A stretch of DNA of 64,000 nucleotides from contig JALQCY010000001.1 of assembly GCA_023241745.1 (NCBI GenBank), positions 644,054 through 708,053 of the forward strand. The letters run 5' to 3'. Shown one piece after another: positions 1-8,954 of the stretch. The notes under the pieces are model-generated. The model was not told the origin of the DNA. It searched no databases and saw nothing but the letters and a program-made list of their open reading frames with translations. Source of the DNA: Isoptericola peretonis. GTDB lineage: Bacteria; Actinomycetota; Actinomycetes; Actinomycetales; Cellulomonadaceae. Position 1 is the stretch's first letter. The number at the start of each line of letters is the position of its first letter. A program made the position numbers and the translations under genes.

Positions 1-36
1 TTCGACGGGGTCGTGCGCGGCCTCGGACAGCGCTGA
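1..36 (+). CDS. Possible 3' tail of an upstream gene (partial)
   Basis: Frame 1 reads an 11-residue tail (FDGVVRGLGQR) ending in TGA at 34-36. It would be the end of a gene that starts outside the window and converges on the DUF3048 gene ending at 57. The tail is too short to identify and could be chance; only the convergent layout favours it. Confidence 0.3.
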   Translation, partial: FDGVVRGLGQR

Positions 37-56
37 CGAGAGGGACACGGCGGCGG

Positions 57-1118
57 TCAGGAGATCTTCCAGCGCCCCGTGTCCTTCGGGACCAGCTCGA
101 TCCACGTGCTGCCGGGGTCGAGCTCGACCGGTTCGCCGTCACGGGTCAGCTCGACCGGCGAGCCGACGTCCTTCTTGGACCACCGCACCGGCACCGACCT
201 GCCGGCCGAGGCGAGCACCCCCTCGCCTTTGCCGACGAGCCTCGACTCCGGCACCGGGGCGCCGGCCGGGTCCTTGAACTTCGTGTCCACCACCTCGACG
301 GACAGCAGCAGCACGTTGGTCGCGGCGTGCCGCTCGCCCGACGTCGAGACGGACTCGCGGGACCCCTCGCTGCGCAGCCACTGCTTCTTCTCGCCCGACC
401 AGTCCCAGACGCTGCGCTGGGCCGGGCTGAACGCCACGTCGAGCGTGGCGGCCTTCGACCCGTCGGCGCCCGCGGTGCCGGCCCCGGCCTCGTCGGCGTA
501 GCGGAACTGGGCGGGCGGCGGCACCGTGCGGTCGTCGTCGGCCTGGTCGAGGAAGGCCTGCGGGTCGCCCACGACGTTGTGCGGCGCGGACCGGGCGCGG
601 TCGCGGGAGAAGCCCGCGTCGCCCCGGTCCATGACCACCGACTGCGTACCGGACTTCTCGACCGCCGCGATGAAGGGCGCTTGCGCGCCCGAGTAGGCGA
701 GGATCCCGCCGAGCGGGGCCACGATCGCCGGGTCCATGGGCCGCACCGACCGCACCGGCTCCACCGCCTCCGGGATCGCCGAGTGATAGACGGCGACAAA
801 GCGCGTGATGCCGCCCTCCACGACCTCCTCCCACACCAGGTCGGCGTCCTCGAGCCCGGTCTGCGGCCGCGCCTCCCGGGCGTTCTCGATCTTGACCGCG
901 AGCGCCGGCCGGGCCGCGACGTCCTCCGAGGGCACGCCCGTGAGGGGCCACGCCGACGGCATGGTCGGGGCGGGTGGCGACCCCTTGTCCGCCGTGCTCC
1001 CCGGTGTCACCGTCGGCGACGTGGGCTCGCCGGACGAGCACGCCCCGAGTGCCAGGACGGCGGCGAGCGCCAGCGCGGCGCCCGACCGGGCGTGGGACGG
1101 GCGGATCGTTGCGGTCAT
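57..1118 (-). CDS. DUF3048 domain-containing lipoprotein (first copy)
   Basis: A 353-residue exported protein. The N-terminus has a basic start, a hydrophobic stretch (residues 13-26) and a lipobox LGAC with the lipidated cysteine at C27. A low-complexity Pro/Ser/Thr linker leads into a DUF3048 (YerB-like) domain, recognisable by blocks such as RPALAVKIEN, DLVWEEVVEGGITRF and RSVRPMDPAIVAPLGGILAY. The function of DUF3048 is not established; YerB-type proteins are extracellular lipoproteins. The start at 1118 has GGAGGA just upstream. A homologous gene lies directly upstream in the same orientation (1197-2324), so the pair looks like a tandem duplication. Confidence 0.88.
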   Translation of the reverse strand: MTATIRPSHARSGAALALAAVLALGACSSGEPTSPTVTPGSTADKGSPPAPTMPSAWPLTGVPSEDVAARPALAVKIENAREARPQTGLEDADLVWEEVVEGGITRFVAVYHSAIPEAVEPVRSVRPMDPAIVAPLGGILAYSGAQAPFIAAVEKSGTQSVVMDRGDAGFSRDRARSAPHNVVGDPQAFLDQADDDRTVPPPAQFRYADEAGAGTAGADGSKAATLDVAFSPAQRSVWDWSGEKKQWLRSEGSRESVSTSGERHAATNVLLLSVEVVDTKFKDPAGAPVPESRLVGKGEGVLASAGRSVPVRWSKKDVGSPVELTRDGEPVELDPGSTWIELVPKDTGRWKIS

Positions 1119-1196
1119 GCGGTCCTCCGGGTGGGTGGCGAGCTGTGCGCTCGGTCACACGCCCTCACCGTAGGCCGGGGAGGTGCCGATCCGGCG

Positions 1197-2324
1197 TCAG
1201 CCCACGCGCCACGACCCGCTGCCGCGCGGCACCAGCTCGACCCACAGGTTGCCCGGGTCGAGGGACACGGGGTCACCGCTGCGGGTCGTGAGGGCGATCT
1301 TCTTGCCCGTCTTCTTCTTGGACCAGTCGACGTTGAGCGCCCTGCCCCGGGTGAGCAGCACGCCCTTGCCGGAGCCGACCATCTGCGTCTCGGGCACGGG
1401 CGCCCCGCTCGGGTCCTTGTACTTCGTGTTCTTCATCGCGACCGACAGGATCAGCACGTTGCGGGCCCGCAGCTGAGACCCGGACGAGACCGACGGGGTG
1501 GAGCCGTCGTACCGGGCGTACGTCTTGGTCTTGTTCTTCCACCGCCACACGGTGCGCTGCGCCGGCGAGAGCCGGACGTCCGCCACGTGTCCACGGCGGT
1601 CGTTCTTCGCGGCGCTCCCCTGCCCGGCCTTGGCCGCGTACGAGAACTGCGCGGGCGGCGGGGTGGCTCGGCTCTTGCTCGCCTGCTTCGCGAACGTCTT
1701 CACCGACCCGTACACGTTGTGCGGCGCAGCCCGGTCGCCGCTGCGCCGGAAGCCCGGGTCGCCGCTGTCCATCGTCACAGACTGGACCTTGGCCCGGCCC
1801 ACGGCCCGGATGAACGGCGGCTGGCCGCCGGAGTAGGCGAGGATGCCCCGCATCGGCGCGACGATCGCAGGGTCCATAGGGCGCACGGACCGCACGGGCC
1901 CGACCGTGCCGGGCAGCGTCGAGTGGTAGACGGCGACGTACCGGGAGATGCCGCCCTCGACCACCTGCTCCCACACGATGTCGGCCTGCTGCAGCCCGGA
2001 CTGCGGGCGTGCCTCGACCGAGTTCTCGATCTTGACTGCGACGGCGGGCCGCGCCGGGACCTTCTTCGTGCCGGTCGGCTTGCCGTTGAGCGGCCACACC
2101 ACCGGCTTCGGCCTGGGCTCGGGCTTCGGCGAGGACGGCTCGGGCGGTGCCGCCTTGGATGCGGCGACGTCGGGCGCCGCGGTCACCGTGGGCGGGGCGG
2201 CGGGCTCACCCGCGCCGCAGGCGGCCGTGCCCAGCAGGGCGAGGGCCGTGAGCGCGGCGACGGCGCCGGTGCGCACCCGGCTCCGGCGGCTGCCACGGAA
2301 CGGTGGTGCGGGCATCGTGGGCAT
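1197..2324 (-). CDS. DUF3048 domain-containing lipoprotein (second copy)
   Basis: A 375-residue paralogue of the protein encoded at 57-1118. It shares the blocks RPAVAVKIEN, IVWEQVVEGGISRYVAVYHS and VRSVRPMDPAIVAPMRGILAY, and both copies end in a similar WVELVP-type tail. The N-terminus carries a run of Arg, a hydrophobic core and a lipobox ending at C36. A Pro/Glu/Lys-rich spacer follows and probably crosses the cell wall. The 78-base gap to the first copy suggests co-transcription or separate promoters after duplication. The role is unknown beyond the family name. The gene is divergent from menE. Confidence 0.87.
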   Translation of the reverse strand: MPTMPAPPFRGSRRSRVRTGAVAALTALALLGTAACGAGEPAAPPTVTAAPDVAASKAAPPEPSSPKPEPRPKPVVWPLNGKPTGTKKVPARPAVAVKIENSVEARPQSGLQQADIVWEQVVEGGISRYVAVYHSTLPGTVGPVRSVRPMDPAIVAPMRGILAYSGGQPPFIRAVGRAKVQSVTMDSGDPGFRRSGDRAAPHNVYGSVKTFAKQASKSRATPPPAQFSYAAKAGQGSAAKNDRRGHVADVRLSPAQRTVWRWKNKTKTYARYDGSTPSVSSGSQLRARNVLILSVAMKNTKYKDPSGAPVPETQMVGSGKGVLLTRGRALNVDWSKKKTGKKIALTTRSGDPVSLDPGNLWVELVPRGSGSWRVG

Positions 2325-2433
2325 CCTCGGCGTCCTCCTCGACGTCCTCCGGCGAGCGGCCCGGGGCGCTCCCCGGGCCAGGATCGGACCACCCTACGGC
2401 AGCGCCCGGTCGACCCGGACCTACGCTGGTGCG

Positions 2434-3684
2434 GTGCCGGACCCTTCGCTCCCCCTCGCCGTCGGCGCGCTGCGCGACGCCGTGCGCGACGCCCTCGACG
2501 GCGGCCCCGCCGTCGTCCCCCTGCCCCGCACGACGGCGGCCCCGGTGCCTGCGGGGACCGCGCTCGTCGTGCGGACGTCGGGCTCGACGGGGACGCCACG
2601 GGAGGTGGCCCTACCGGCCGCCGCCCTCCGCGCGTCAGCGGCGGCCACGCACGCGCGCCTCGGCGGGCCGGGGCGATGGGTGCTGACGCTGCCGGCCACC
2701 CATGTCGCCGGGCTGCAGGTGGTGGTGCGCTCGGTGCTCGCCGACACCCCGCTGGTGGCGGCCGAGCCCGGCGCGCGCTTCGCCCCCGACGGCCTGGCCG
2801 ACCTGCTCGAGCCGGCCCTCGACGCCGGCGACGCCCCCCTGTACGTGTCGCTGGTGCCCACCCAGGTGCACCGGCTGCTCGAGGCGGCCCGCGACGGCGC
2901 ACCCCGCGGGCTGGCGGCCCTGGCCCGGTGCGGCGCGGTGCTGCTCGGCGGTGCGGCGTCCCCGCCCGCCCTGCTGCGCCGGGCCGCGGAGGCGGGGGTG
3001 CGCGTCGTGACGACCTACGGCATGTCCGAGACCGCCGGCGGGTGCGTGTACGACGGCGTGCCCCTGTCCGGGGTGCGCGTGCGCCTGGCCCCGCCGGGGT
3101 CGTCAGAGCCACAGGGGGGCCTCGGCCACCGTGGCGCCGACGAGCCCGGGGCGGTCGGGGTGGTCGGGGTGGTCGAGCTCGGCGGACCCACGCTCGCCAC
3201 GGGGTACCTGGGCGGCGACGACGCCACGGCCGCCGCGTTCCGGACCGACGACGACGGCGCCCGCTGGTTCCGCACGTCCGACCTCGGCCGCCTGCACCCG
3301 GACGGCAGGCTGGAGGTGCTGGGCCGCGCCGACGACGTCGTCGTCACGGGTGGGGTGAACGTCGCCCCCGCTCCGGTCGAGGCGCTGGTCGGCGAGCTGT
3401 GCGGCGGTGAGGCCTGCGTGGTCGGCGTGCCCGACCCCGAGTGGGGGCAGGCTGTCGTCGCCGTCGTCACCGGCCCGGCGTCGAGCGCGCTCGACGTGGT
3501 CGACGACACCGAGCTGGCTCGGGTGCGGTCCGTCGCGACGACTAGGCTGGGTGCGCCGTCCGCGCCCCGCCGCGTGTACCGGACGGCCGCGCTCCCGCTG
3601 CGCGGCCCCGGCAAGGTGGACCGCAACGGCGTCGTCGCCCTGGTCCTCGCCCATGAGCAGCACGTGCACGAGGCGCGCGGCTGA
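2434..3684 (+). CDS. menE: o-Succinylbenzoate-CoA ligase MenE
   Basis: An adenylate-forming ligase that activates o-succinylbenzoate to its CoA ester in menaquinone synthesis. The 416-residue protein carries the AMP-binding loop TSGSTGTPREV (residues 48-58), a YGMSETAGG motif near 195 and the hinge motif SDLGRLHPDGRLEVLGR with DDVVVTGG behind it. It is shorter than many MenE proteins, as is common in actinobacteria. The GTG at 2434 was chosen because the family fold begins there and a TACGCT box (2422-2427) sits 6 nt upstream, which suggests a leaderless mRNA. The neighbour menA, 30 bases downstream, belongs to the same pathway. Confidence 0.9.
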   Translation: MPDPSLPLAVGALRDAVRDALDGGPAVVPLPRTTAAPVPAGTALVVRTSGSTGTPREVALPAAALRASAAATHARLGGPGRWVLTLPATHVAGLQVVVRSVLADTPLVAAEPGARFAPDGLADLLEPALDAGDAPLYVSLVPTQVHRLLEAARDGAPRGLAALARCGAVLLGGAASPPALLRRAAEAGVRVVTTYGMSETAGGCVYDGVPLSGVRVRLAPPGSSEPQGGLGHRGADEPGAVGVVGVVELGGPTLATGYLGGDDATAAAFRTDDDGARWFRTSDLGRLHPDGRLEVLGRADDVVVTGGVNVAPAPVEALVGELCGGEACVVGVPDPEWGQAVVAVVTGPASSALDVVDDTELARVRSVATTRLGAPSAPRRVYRTAALPLRGPGKVDRNGVVALVLAHEQHVHEARG

Positions 3685-3714
3685 GCCCGACCCCTCGAGG
3701 AGACACGGAGAACG

Positions 3715-4584
3715 ATGGCCACGACGAGCGAGTGGATCGCCGGAGCACGCCCCCGCACCCTGCCGGCCGCCGCCGCGCCGGTGCTGATCGGTTCGGGGGC
3801 CGCGGCGGACGTCGGTGCGTTCGCCTGGCTGCCCGCCCTCCTCGCGCTCGGCGTGGCGCTCGCCCTCCAGGTGGGGGTCAACTACGCCAACGACTACTCC
3901 GACGGCGTGCGCGGCACGGACGTGGACCGGGTGGGTCCGCTGCGCCTCACCGCGTCGGCGATCGCCCCGCCCCGGCAGGTCAAGGCCGCCGCGTTCGCCG
4001 CGTTCGGCGTCGCCGGCGTGCTGGGCCTCGCCCTGTGCGCCGTGACCGGTCACTGGTGGCTGCTGGCCGTGGGCGTGGTGTGCGTGCTCGCCGCCTGGTT
4101 CTACACCGGCGGCAAGCACCCGTACGGGTACGCGGGGCTGGGCGAGGTCGGCGTGTTCGTGTTCTTCGGGCTCGTCGCGACGCTCGGCACCACGTACACC
4201 CAGGCCGACACGATCACCTGGCCGTCGGTGCTGGGCGCGGTCGGCGTCGGCCTGATCGCGTGCGGGCTGCTCATGGTGAACAACGTGCGCGACATCCCGA
4301 CCGACGTCGTCGCGGGCAAGCGCACCCTCGCCGTGCGTCTCGGCGACCATCGCGCCCGGCGCTGGTACGCCGCCTGCATCCTGCTGCCCGTGGTGCTGGG
4401 CATGGTGTGCGCCGCCTGGTCGCCGTGGGCGCTGATCGTGGCCGTGCTGCTGCTGCCGGCGGCGCTGCTCGTGGCCCCGGTGGTCGCTGGGGCGCGGGGG
4501 CCGCTGCTCGTCAAGGTGCTCGCCGGCACCGGGATGTTCGAGCTGGCGTACGGGGTGCTGCTCGCCGTGGGCCTGGCGCTCTGA
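3715..4584 (+). CDS. menA: 1,4-Dihydroxy-2-naphthoate polyprenyltransferase MenA
   Basis: An integral membrane UbiA-family enzyme of 289 residues that attaches the isoprenoid chain to 1,4-dihydroxy-2-naphthoate, the membrane step of menaquinone synthesis. The first Asp-rich motif is N59-D60-x-x-D63 with D69 nearby (NDYSDGVRGTD). The second is NNVRDIPTD about 185 residues in, followed by AGKRTLAVRLG. Several hydrophobic segments span the rest. GGAGACACGGAGA precedes the ATG. It follows menE and is probably co-transcribed. Menaquinone made here is the electron acceptor for the Sdh1 complex further along the window. Confidence 0.93.
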   Translation: MATTSEWIAGARPRTLPAAAAPVLIGSGAAADVGAFAWLPALLALGVALALQVGVNYANDYSDGVRGTDVDRVGPLRLTASAIAPPRQVKAAAFAAFGVAGVLGLALCAVTGHWWLLAVGVVCVLAAWFYTGGKHPYGYAGLGEVGVFVFFGLVATLGTTYTQADTITWPSVLGAVGVGLIACGLLMVNNVRDIPTDVVAGKRTLAVRLGDHRARRWYAACILLPVVLGMVCAAWSPWALIVAVLLLPAALLVAPVVAGARGPLLVKVLAGTGMFELAYGVLLAVGLAL

Positions 4585-4624
4585 CGGTCGCCGGCCGGCC
4601 GGTCGAGTCCTCGGTCGGACCGGC

Positions 4625-4888
4625 TCAACCCGCGGTGGGGTGCTCCCGGTCGACCACCGAGTCCTCGAAGTCCGAGTCGACGTCGCGCTTGGCGGAGCTG
4701 CCCCTGCGCCGCTGGTCCTTCTCGGCGAGCCAGCGCGCCGCGGCGTCACGCGGCTTGCTCAGCGCGAGGTAGGAGACGGCGAACGCCACGACGGCCGCGA
4801 CCAGGACGAGGAGCCAGCCGCCGAGGCCCAGCGCGTAGCCGAGCACGAGGGCGGCGACGAACAGCAGGATCCGCCAGACGGTGTACAT
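4625..4888 (-). CDS. DUF4229 small membrane protein
   Basis: An 87-residue protein with two hydrophobic segments (WRILLFVAALVLGYALGLGG and WLLVLVAAVVAFAVSYLAL), then KPRDAAARWLAEKD and an acidic C-terminus. This matches the DUF4229 pattern found beside menA/ccs genes in actinobacteria; its function is unknown. ATG 4888 is preferred over an upstream start at 4930 because GGAGGGG lies about 12 nt before it and the first membrane segment starts immediately after. It converges on menA and is divergent from the 4957 gene. Confidence 0.8.
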   Translation of the reverse strand: MYTVWRILLFVAALVLGYALGLGGWLLVLVAAVVAFAVSYLALSKPRDAAARWLAEKDQRRRGSSAKRDVDSDFEDSVVDREHPTAG

Positions 4889-4956
4889 GACGAGGGGCAC
4901 CCCTCCAGGGTAGGCGCGATTCCTGAGCACCCTGACGCCGAACTAGGCTGGGGGGC

Positions 4957-5313
4957 ATGTTCGCGCGTGTGATCCTGCCGCTCCTCGTGGTGGGCCTCGC
5001 CCTCTACGCCCTCCTCGACCTCGCCGGCTCCGAGGAGGACGAGCGGGGTGGCCTCCCCCGGTGGCTCTGGGCCGTGATCATCGTGCTCCTGCCGATCTTC
5101 GGCGCCGTCGCGTGGATCGTCGTGAAGCGGGCCGCGCGGCGCGCGTCCGGCGGCGGCCAGGGCCCGTCGTCACGGCCCGGCCGACGACCTTCCGGCCCGA
5201 GACGACCCTCCGGGCCCGTCGCACCCGACGACGACCCCGAGTTCCTCTGGCGCCTCGAGCAGGAGAAGCGCCGCCGCGAGCGCGACGCCGGAGGCAACGG
5301 CGACACCCCCTGA
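4957..5313 (+). CDS. PLDc_N domain-containing membrane protein
   Basis: A 118-residue protein. An N-terminal hydrophobic segment (residues 4-22), an acidic loop (GSEEDERGG) and a second segment (WLWAVIIVLLPIFGAVAWIVV) form the PLDc_N (phospholipase D N-terminal-like) membrane hairpin. A Pro/Arg-rich linker and a charged tail (DDDPEFLWRLEQEKRRRER) follow. No phospholipase catalytic HKD motif is present, so the name is structural only. TAGGCT at 4944-4949 lies 7 nt before the ATG, which suggests a leaderless transcript. The gene end abuts the long inverted repeat at 5315-5399. Confidence 0.82.
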   Translation: MFARVILPLLVVGLALYALLDLAGSEEDERGGLPRWLWAVIIVLLPIFGAVAWIVVKRAARRASGGGQGPSSRPGRRPSGPRRPSGPVAPDDDPEFLWRLEQEKRRRERDAGGNGDTP

Positions 5314-5314
5314 C

Positions 5315-5399
5315 GCCGAGATAGAGAAGGCTCCCGTCGAGATAGAGAAGGGACGGTCCGTCCCTTCTCTATCTCGGCGGGAGCCTTCTCTATCTCGGC
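5315..5399. repeat. 85-bp near-perfect inverted repeat (hairpin element 1)
   Basis: Arms at 5315-5356 and 5358-5399 are 42 bp each with a single mismatch, centred on T5357. Each arm contains the unit GAGATAGAGAAG twice in the same orientation, and the centre is GGGACGGTCCGTCCC. It starts two bases after the stop of the 4957 gene and ends 5 bases from the ccsB stop, so it fills the convergent gap. A bidirectional terminator is the simplest reading, but the arms are far longer than usual and the motif recurs at 11582-11687. Confidence 0.9.
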
Positions 5400-5404
5400 A
5401 GGTG

Positions 5405-6397
5405 TCAGGCGCCGCCGGTGGTGTCGGTGTTCAGGCCCGAGTAGGAGTGCTTGCCGTTGAAGATCAGGTTCACGCCGGTGAAGTTGAACAGCACGCACAG
5501 GTAGCCGACGATCACGAACCACGCGGCACGGCGCCCGTCCCAGCCACGGGTGGTGCGCGCGTGCAGGTACGCGGCGTACACCACCCAGATGACGAAGCTC
5601 CAGACCTCCTTGGGGTCCCAGCCCCAGTAGCGGCCCCAGGCGTGCTCGGCCCAGATGGCGCCGCCGATGATGGTGAAGGTCCACAGCACGAAGCCGACGG
5701 CGTTGAGGCGGAACGACAGCGCCTCCAGCGAGGTGGGCGTCGGCACGCGGTCGAGCCAGCGGAAGCCGGGGCGCAGCAGGTACGGCGAGCCCGTGTCGCG
5801 GCTGTCGCGCAGGAGCTGCAGGACGGACGCCACGAACGCGACGGTGAAGATGCCCGTGGCGCTGATCGCCACGCCCACGTGGATCACGAGCCAGTAGTTC
5901 TGCAGCGCCGGCTGCACGCCCGTCGCGGCCACGTAGAAGACGTTGAGCCCCAGCACGAGGAACAGCACGGTCAGCCCCGTGACGAACGCGCCGAGGAACT
6001 TGAAGTCCTTGCGCAGGTTCATGCCGAGGAAGACCGCGAGCGCCATGAACGAGCCCACCAGCGTGAACTCGTACATGTTGGCCCACGGCGTGCGCCCTGC
6101 GGCGACCCCGCGCAGCACGATCGCCACGAGGAGTAGCGCTGTGCCCAGCCAGGTCGTGGACATGGCGATGCCGGCGGCACGACGACGTGCCGGGGCAGGG
6201 GCGGCGTCCTGGGTGCTGGGGATCGTGGACGTCGGCCCGGACGCGGCGCCGACGGCGGCGGGCGTGCGCGCCTCGGCGTGCGCATCCGCCCGCGCCTCCG
6301 TGCGGCGGCCCAGGTCGATCGCGAACGCGACGAGCGCGATCGTGAGCGCCGTGGCCGCGCCCCAGACGAGCAGGACGCTCAGCTCGGCGATCTGCAT
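5405..6397 (-). CDS. ccsB: Cytochrome c biogenesis protein CcsB (ResC)
   Basis: A 330-residue multi-pass membrane protein of System II cytochrome c maturation. With ResB it exports haem and attaches it to apocytochromes outside the membrane. It contains the haem-handling WWD-type signature GRYWGWDPKEVWS (WGWDPKE at about 258-264) and conserved His-bearing segments (WLVIHVGVAIS, AEHAWGRYWG). A variable Ala/Thr/Pro-rich loop separates the first membrane segment from the core, as in other actinobacterial CcsB. The ATG lies 2 nt after the resB stop behind GGAGGA, and it is last in the operon phosphatase-tlpA-ccdA-resB-ccsB. Confidence 0.93.
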   Translation of the reverse strand: MQIAELSVLLVWGAATALTIALVAFAIDLGRRTEARADAHAEARTPAAVGAASGPTSTIPSTQDAAPAPARRRAAGIAMSTTWLGTALLLVAIVLRGVAAGRTPWANMYEFTLVGSFMALAVFLGMNLRKDFKFLGAFVTGLTVLFLVLGLNVFYVAATGVQPALQNYWLVIHVGVAISATGIFTVAFVASVLQLLRDSRDTGSPYLLRPGFRWLDRVPTPTSLEALSFRLNAVGFVLWTFTIIGGAIWAEHAWGRYWGWDPKEVWSFVIWVVYAAYLHARTTRGWDGRRAAWFVIVGYLCVLFNFTGVNLIFNGKHSYSGLNTDTTGGA

Positions 6398-6399
6398 GG

Positions 6400-8175
6400 T
6401 CAGTCCTCCGTGGCGGTTCTCTGATGGTCGCCGGCGAGCCGGTCGTCGTCGGGCTTGTCGTCGTTCGTGCCGTCCGCCGCGTCGTCGGCGACGCCCGGCA
6501 CCGAGGCCAGGGCCTTGTCGACCTCGCGCTGCAGGCCGGCGTCGTCGCCGCGCGCGAGCCCGGCGAGCTCCACGTGCGTCACGGGGCGCCCGCCGTCGTC
6601 CGTGGTCTCCCATGATCGCACCCACACGCGCCGGCGCGGCGTGAACAGGGAGACCGCGAGGCCGCCGAGCGCCAGCAACGAGAACGTGAGCACCCAGGCC
6701 AACGACGGGTCGTGCCGCAGGTCGAGGGCGACGTAGCGGGGCACCTGCTCGCCGAGGGTGACGGTGCCGAGCCCGTCGGGCAGCTCGACCGTCTCGCCGG
6801 GCTTCACCAACAGCTTGATCGTCTGGCCGTCGTCGTCCACGGACGGCGTGAGGCTCGCGGTGTCGAGGCGGTACACGTTCTGCGGCACGCCCTCGTCCAG
6901 ACCGAGGTCGCCGCGGTACACCTCGAGCACCAGCAGCGGGTTCTGGGGCTGCGGGAAGACGGAGCGGGCGGACCCGTCCGCCTCGACGACGGCGGTGGGC
7001 AGGAAGTACCCGATCATCCCGATCTGCTCCTGCCCGGCCGAGACGTCCGGCACCTTCACGACGCCGCGCGAGGTGTACATGGTGTCCTCGGGCAGGAACG
7101 GCACCCGCCCGGCGAACGCCGTCTCGCCGGCGCCGTCCTGCACGGTGATCTCGGGGGCGAAGCCGTTGCCCTGCAGGTAGATCTTGGCGCCGTCCACGGT
7201 GAGCGGGTGGTTCACCTTGATCTGCTCGGAGTGGGTGCCGCCGTCGGGCTCGCTGACCGTCACGTGCGCGGTGAAGTCGCGCGCCTGGGCGAAGGCCACG
7301 GTGTCGGAGGCGAACTCCGAGTCGAACGAGTCGAGGGTCATGGAGAAGGGCGACAGCGACGCCGGCCGGAACCAGGCACCCCTGTCGAAGGTGTCGTAGT
7401 CCACGACGGCGTTGGCGAAGCCGCGGCCCTCGGTGACGATCGCCTGGCCGCGGTAGTGCAGCAGCTGGCCGAGCGCGACGGAGACGAGCAGCCCGAGCAG
7501 CGCCAGGTGGAACAGCAGGTTGCCCGTCTCGCGCAGGTACCCCCGCTCGGCGGCGACCGTGCGGGTGGCGGGGCGCCCGAGCCGCGGCTCCTCGGCGCCG
7601 GTGTCGACGCGGAACGTGGGCAGGCGGCGCAGCGGCCCGCGCAGGTGGGCGGCGACGGCGTCCGTGACCTCGTCGGGGGACGCGGCGGTGGCGCCCTGGG
7701 CCGTGGCGGGGAACCGCCCGAACCGCACGGGCGTCTTCGGCGGGCGGTTCCGCAGCGCGCGGCCGTGCGCGAGCGTGCGCGGCACGATGCAGCCCACCAG
7801 CGACACGAACAGCAGGATGTAGATGGCCGAGAACCAGACCGAGCTGTACACGTCGAAGAAGCCGAGGCGGTCGAGCCACTCGCCCAGCGTCGGGTTGTCG
7901 CCGAGGTACTCCAGCACGGCCGCGGCGTCCTGGCTGCGCTGCGGCAGCACCGACCCGGGCACGGCCGCGACCGCGAGCAGCATGAGCAGCATGAGCGCCA
8001 CGCGCATGCTGGTGAGCTGCCGCCACGTCCAGCGCAGCATGCCGCGCCAGCCGAGGGACGGCAGGTTGGGCCCGGCGGGCTTCGCCGGGCCGCCCGCCGT
8101 GGGCGCCTCGTCGGTGCGTCCCTCGGTGAACGCGTCGTGGATCCCCTCGGGACGGTACGTCGCCTTCTCGCTCAT
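6400..8175 (-). CDS. resB: Cytochrome c biogenesis protein ResB
   Basis: A 591-residue ResB-family protein, partner of CcsB in the System II haem export and ligation complex. A cytoplasmic N-terminus is followed by membrane segments (LMLLMLLAVAAVPGSVLPQR, SAIYILLFVSLVGCIVPR, LLFHLALLGLLVSVALGQLL). A large extracytoplasmic domain comes next and a final segment (WVLTFSLLALGGLAVSLF) near the C-terminus. Its start codon overlaps the ccdA stop (TGATG at 8177-8173), indicating translational coupling. The C-terminal charged tail is long and divergent. Confidence 0.93.
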   Translation of the reverse strand: MSEKATYRPEGIHDAFTEGRTDEAPTAGGPAKPAGPNLPSLGWRGMLRWTWRQLTSMRVALMLLMLLAVAAVPGSVLPQRSQDAAAVLEYLGDNPTLGEWLDRLGFFDVYSSVWFSAIYILLFVSLVGCIVPRTLAHGRALRNRPPKTPVRFGRFPATAQGATAASPDEVTDAVAAHLRGPLRRLPTFRVDTGAEEPRLGRPATRTVAAERGYLRETGNLLFHLALLGLLVSVALGQLLHYRGQAIVTEGRGFANAVVDYDTFDRGAWFRPASLSPFSMTLDSFDSEFASDTVAFAQARDFTAHVTVSEPDGGTHSEQIKVNHPLTVDGAKIYLQGNGFAPEITVQDGAGETAFAGRVPFLPEDTMYTSRGVVKVPDVSAGQEQIGMIGYFLPTAVVEADGSARSVFPQPQNPLLVLEVYRGDLGLDEGVPQNVYRLDTASLTPSVDDDGQTIKLLVKPGETVELPDGLGTVTLGEQVPRYVALDLRHDPSLAWVLTFSLLALGGLAVSLFTPRRRVWVRSWETTDDGGRPVTHVELAGLARGDDAGLQREVDKALASVPGVADDAADGTNDDKPDDDRLAGDHQRTATED

Positions 8176-8954
8176 CACACCACCGTCCCGAACCCGCTGA
8201 TCCAGCCCTGGAGCTGGCTCGTCCACTCCGTCCAGAGACCCGTGACCAGGGCCAGGCCGACCAGCACCAGCAGGGCGCCGCCCGCGCGCTGGATGCCCAG
8301 GCGGTGGCGGCGCAGGAAGCCGAGCATGCGCTGCGAGGACTGCAGCCCGAGGGCCACGAGCAGGAACGGCACGCCCAGCCCGACGCAGTACGCGACGCCC
8401 AGCACGATGCCCCGCGCGGCGGACGCCTCGTCGAGGGACAGCGCCTGCACGGCCGCCAGGGTGGGGCCGATGCACGGCGTCCAGCCGAGGCCGAACACCA
8501 CGCCCAGCAGCGGGGCGCCCCACAGGCCCGCGCGCGGGCTGAGGTGCATGCGCCGCTCGCGCTGGAGGAACGGGACGGCGCCGAGGAACGCCAGGCCCAT
8601 GAGGATCACGACGACGCCGAGGACGCGCATGATCGTGTCCTCCCACTGCACCAGGTACGACCCGAGCGCGCCGGCGGCGCCCATCAGCGCCACGAACACC
8701 GCGGTGAAGCCGAGCACGAACAGGCCGACGCCCGCGACGACGCGGCGGCGGGCCGGGGCCTGCGGCACGCCGGTGCGGCCGTTCGCCCCCGTCCCCGCCG
8801 ACGCGGCGGCCATGCCGCTGACGTATCCGACGTAGCCGGGCACCAGCGGCAGCACGCAGGGCGATGCGAAGGACACCAGGCCGGCGATCAGCGCCACGGG
8901 CAGCGCCAGCAGCATCGATCCGCTCCAGGCCGTGGCGGCGAAGGCGTCACCCAT
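8175..8954 (-). CDS. ccdA: Cytochrome c biogenesis protein CcdA
   Basis: A 259-residue membrane thiol-disulfide carrier that moves reducing equivalents from cytoplasmic thioredoxin to the outside, keeping apocytochrome cysteines reduced. The two redox cysteines sit in [14 protein letters not shown] (C33) and [11 protein letters not shown]. Six hydrophobic segments are visible. The start overlaps the stop of the TlpA-like gene (TGATG at 8956-8952) and its stop overlaps the resB start. The downstream electron acceptor is presumably the TlpA-like lipoprotein encoded just upstream. Confidence 0.93.
   Translation of the reverse strand: MGDAFAATAWSGSMLLALPVALIAGLVSFASPCVLPLVPGYVGYVSGMAAASAGTGANGRTGVPQAPARRRVVAGVGLFVLGFTAVFVALMGAAGALGSYLVQWEDTIMRVLGVVVILMGLAFLGAVPFLQRERRMHLSPRAGLWGAPLLGVVFGLGWTPCIGPTLAAVQALSLDEASAARGIVLGVAYCVGLGVPFLLVALGLQSSQRMLGFLRRHRLGIQRAGGALLVLVGLALVTGLWTEWTSQLQGWISGFGTVV

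Noticed and set aside
327-3410. A 1027-codon plus-strand open frame across the two DUF3048 genes and menE
   Set aside because: It is antisense to two lipoproteins and out of frame with menE, with Arg/Pro/Ala-rich sequence and no domain.
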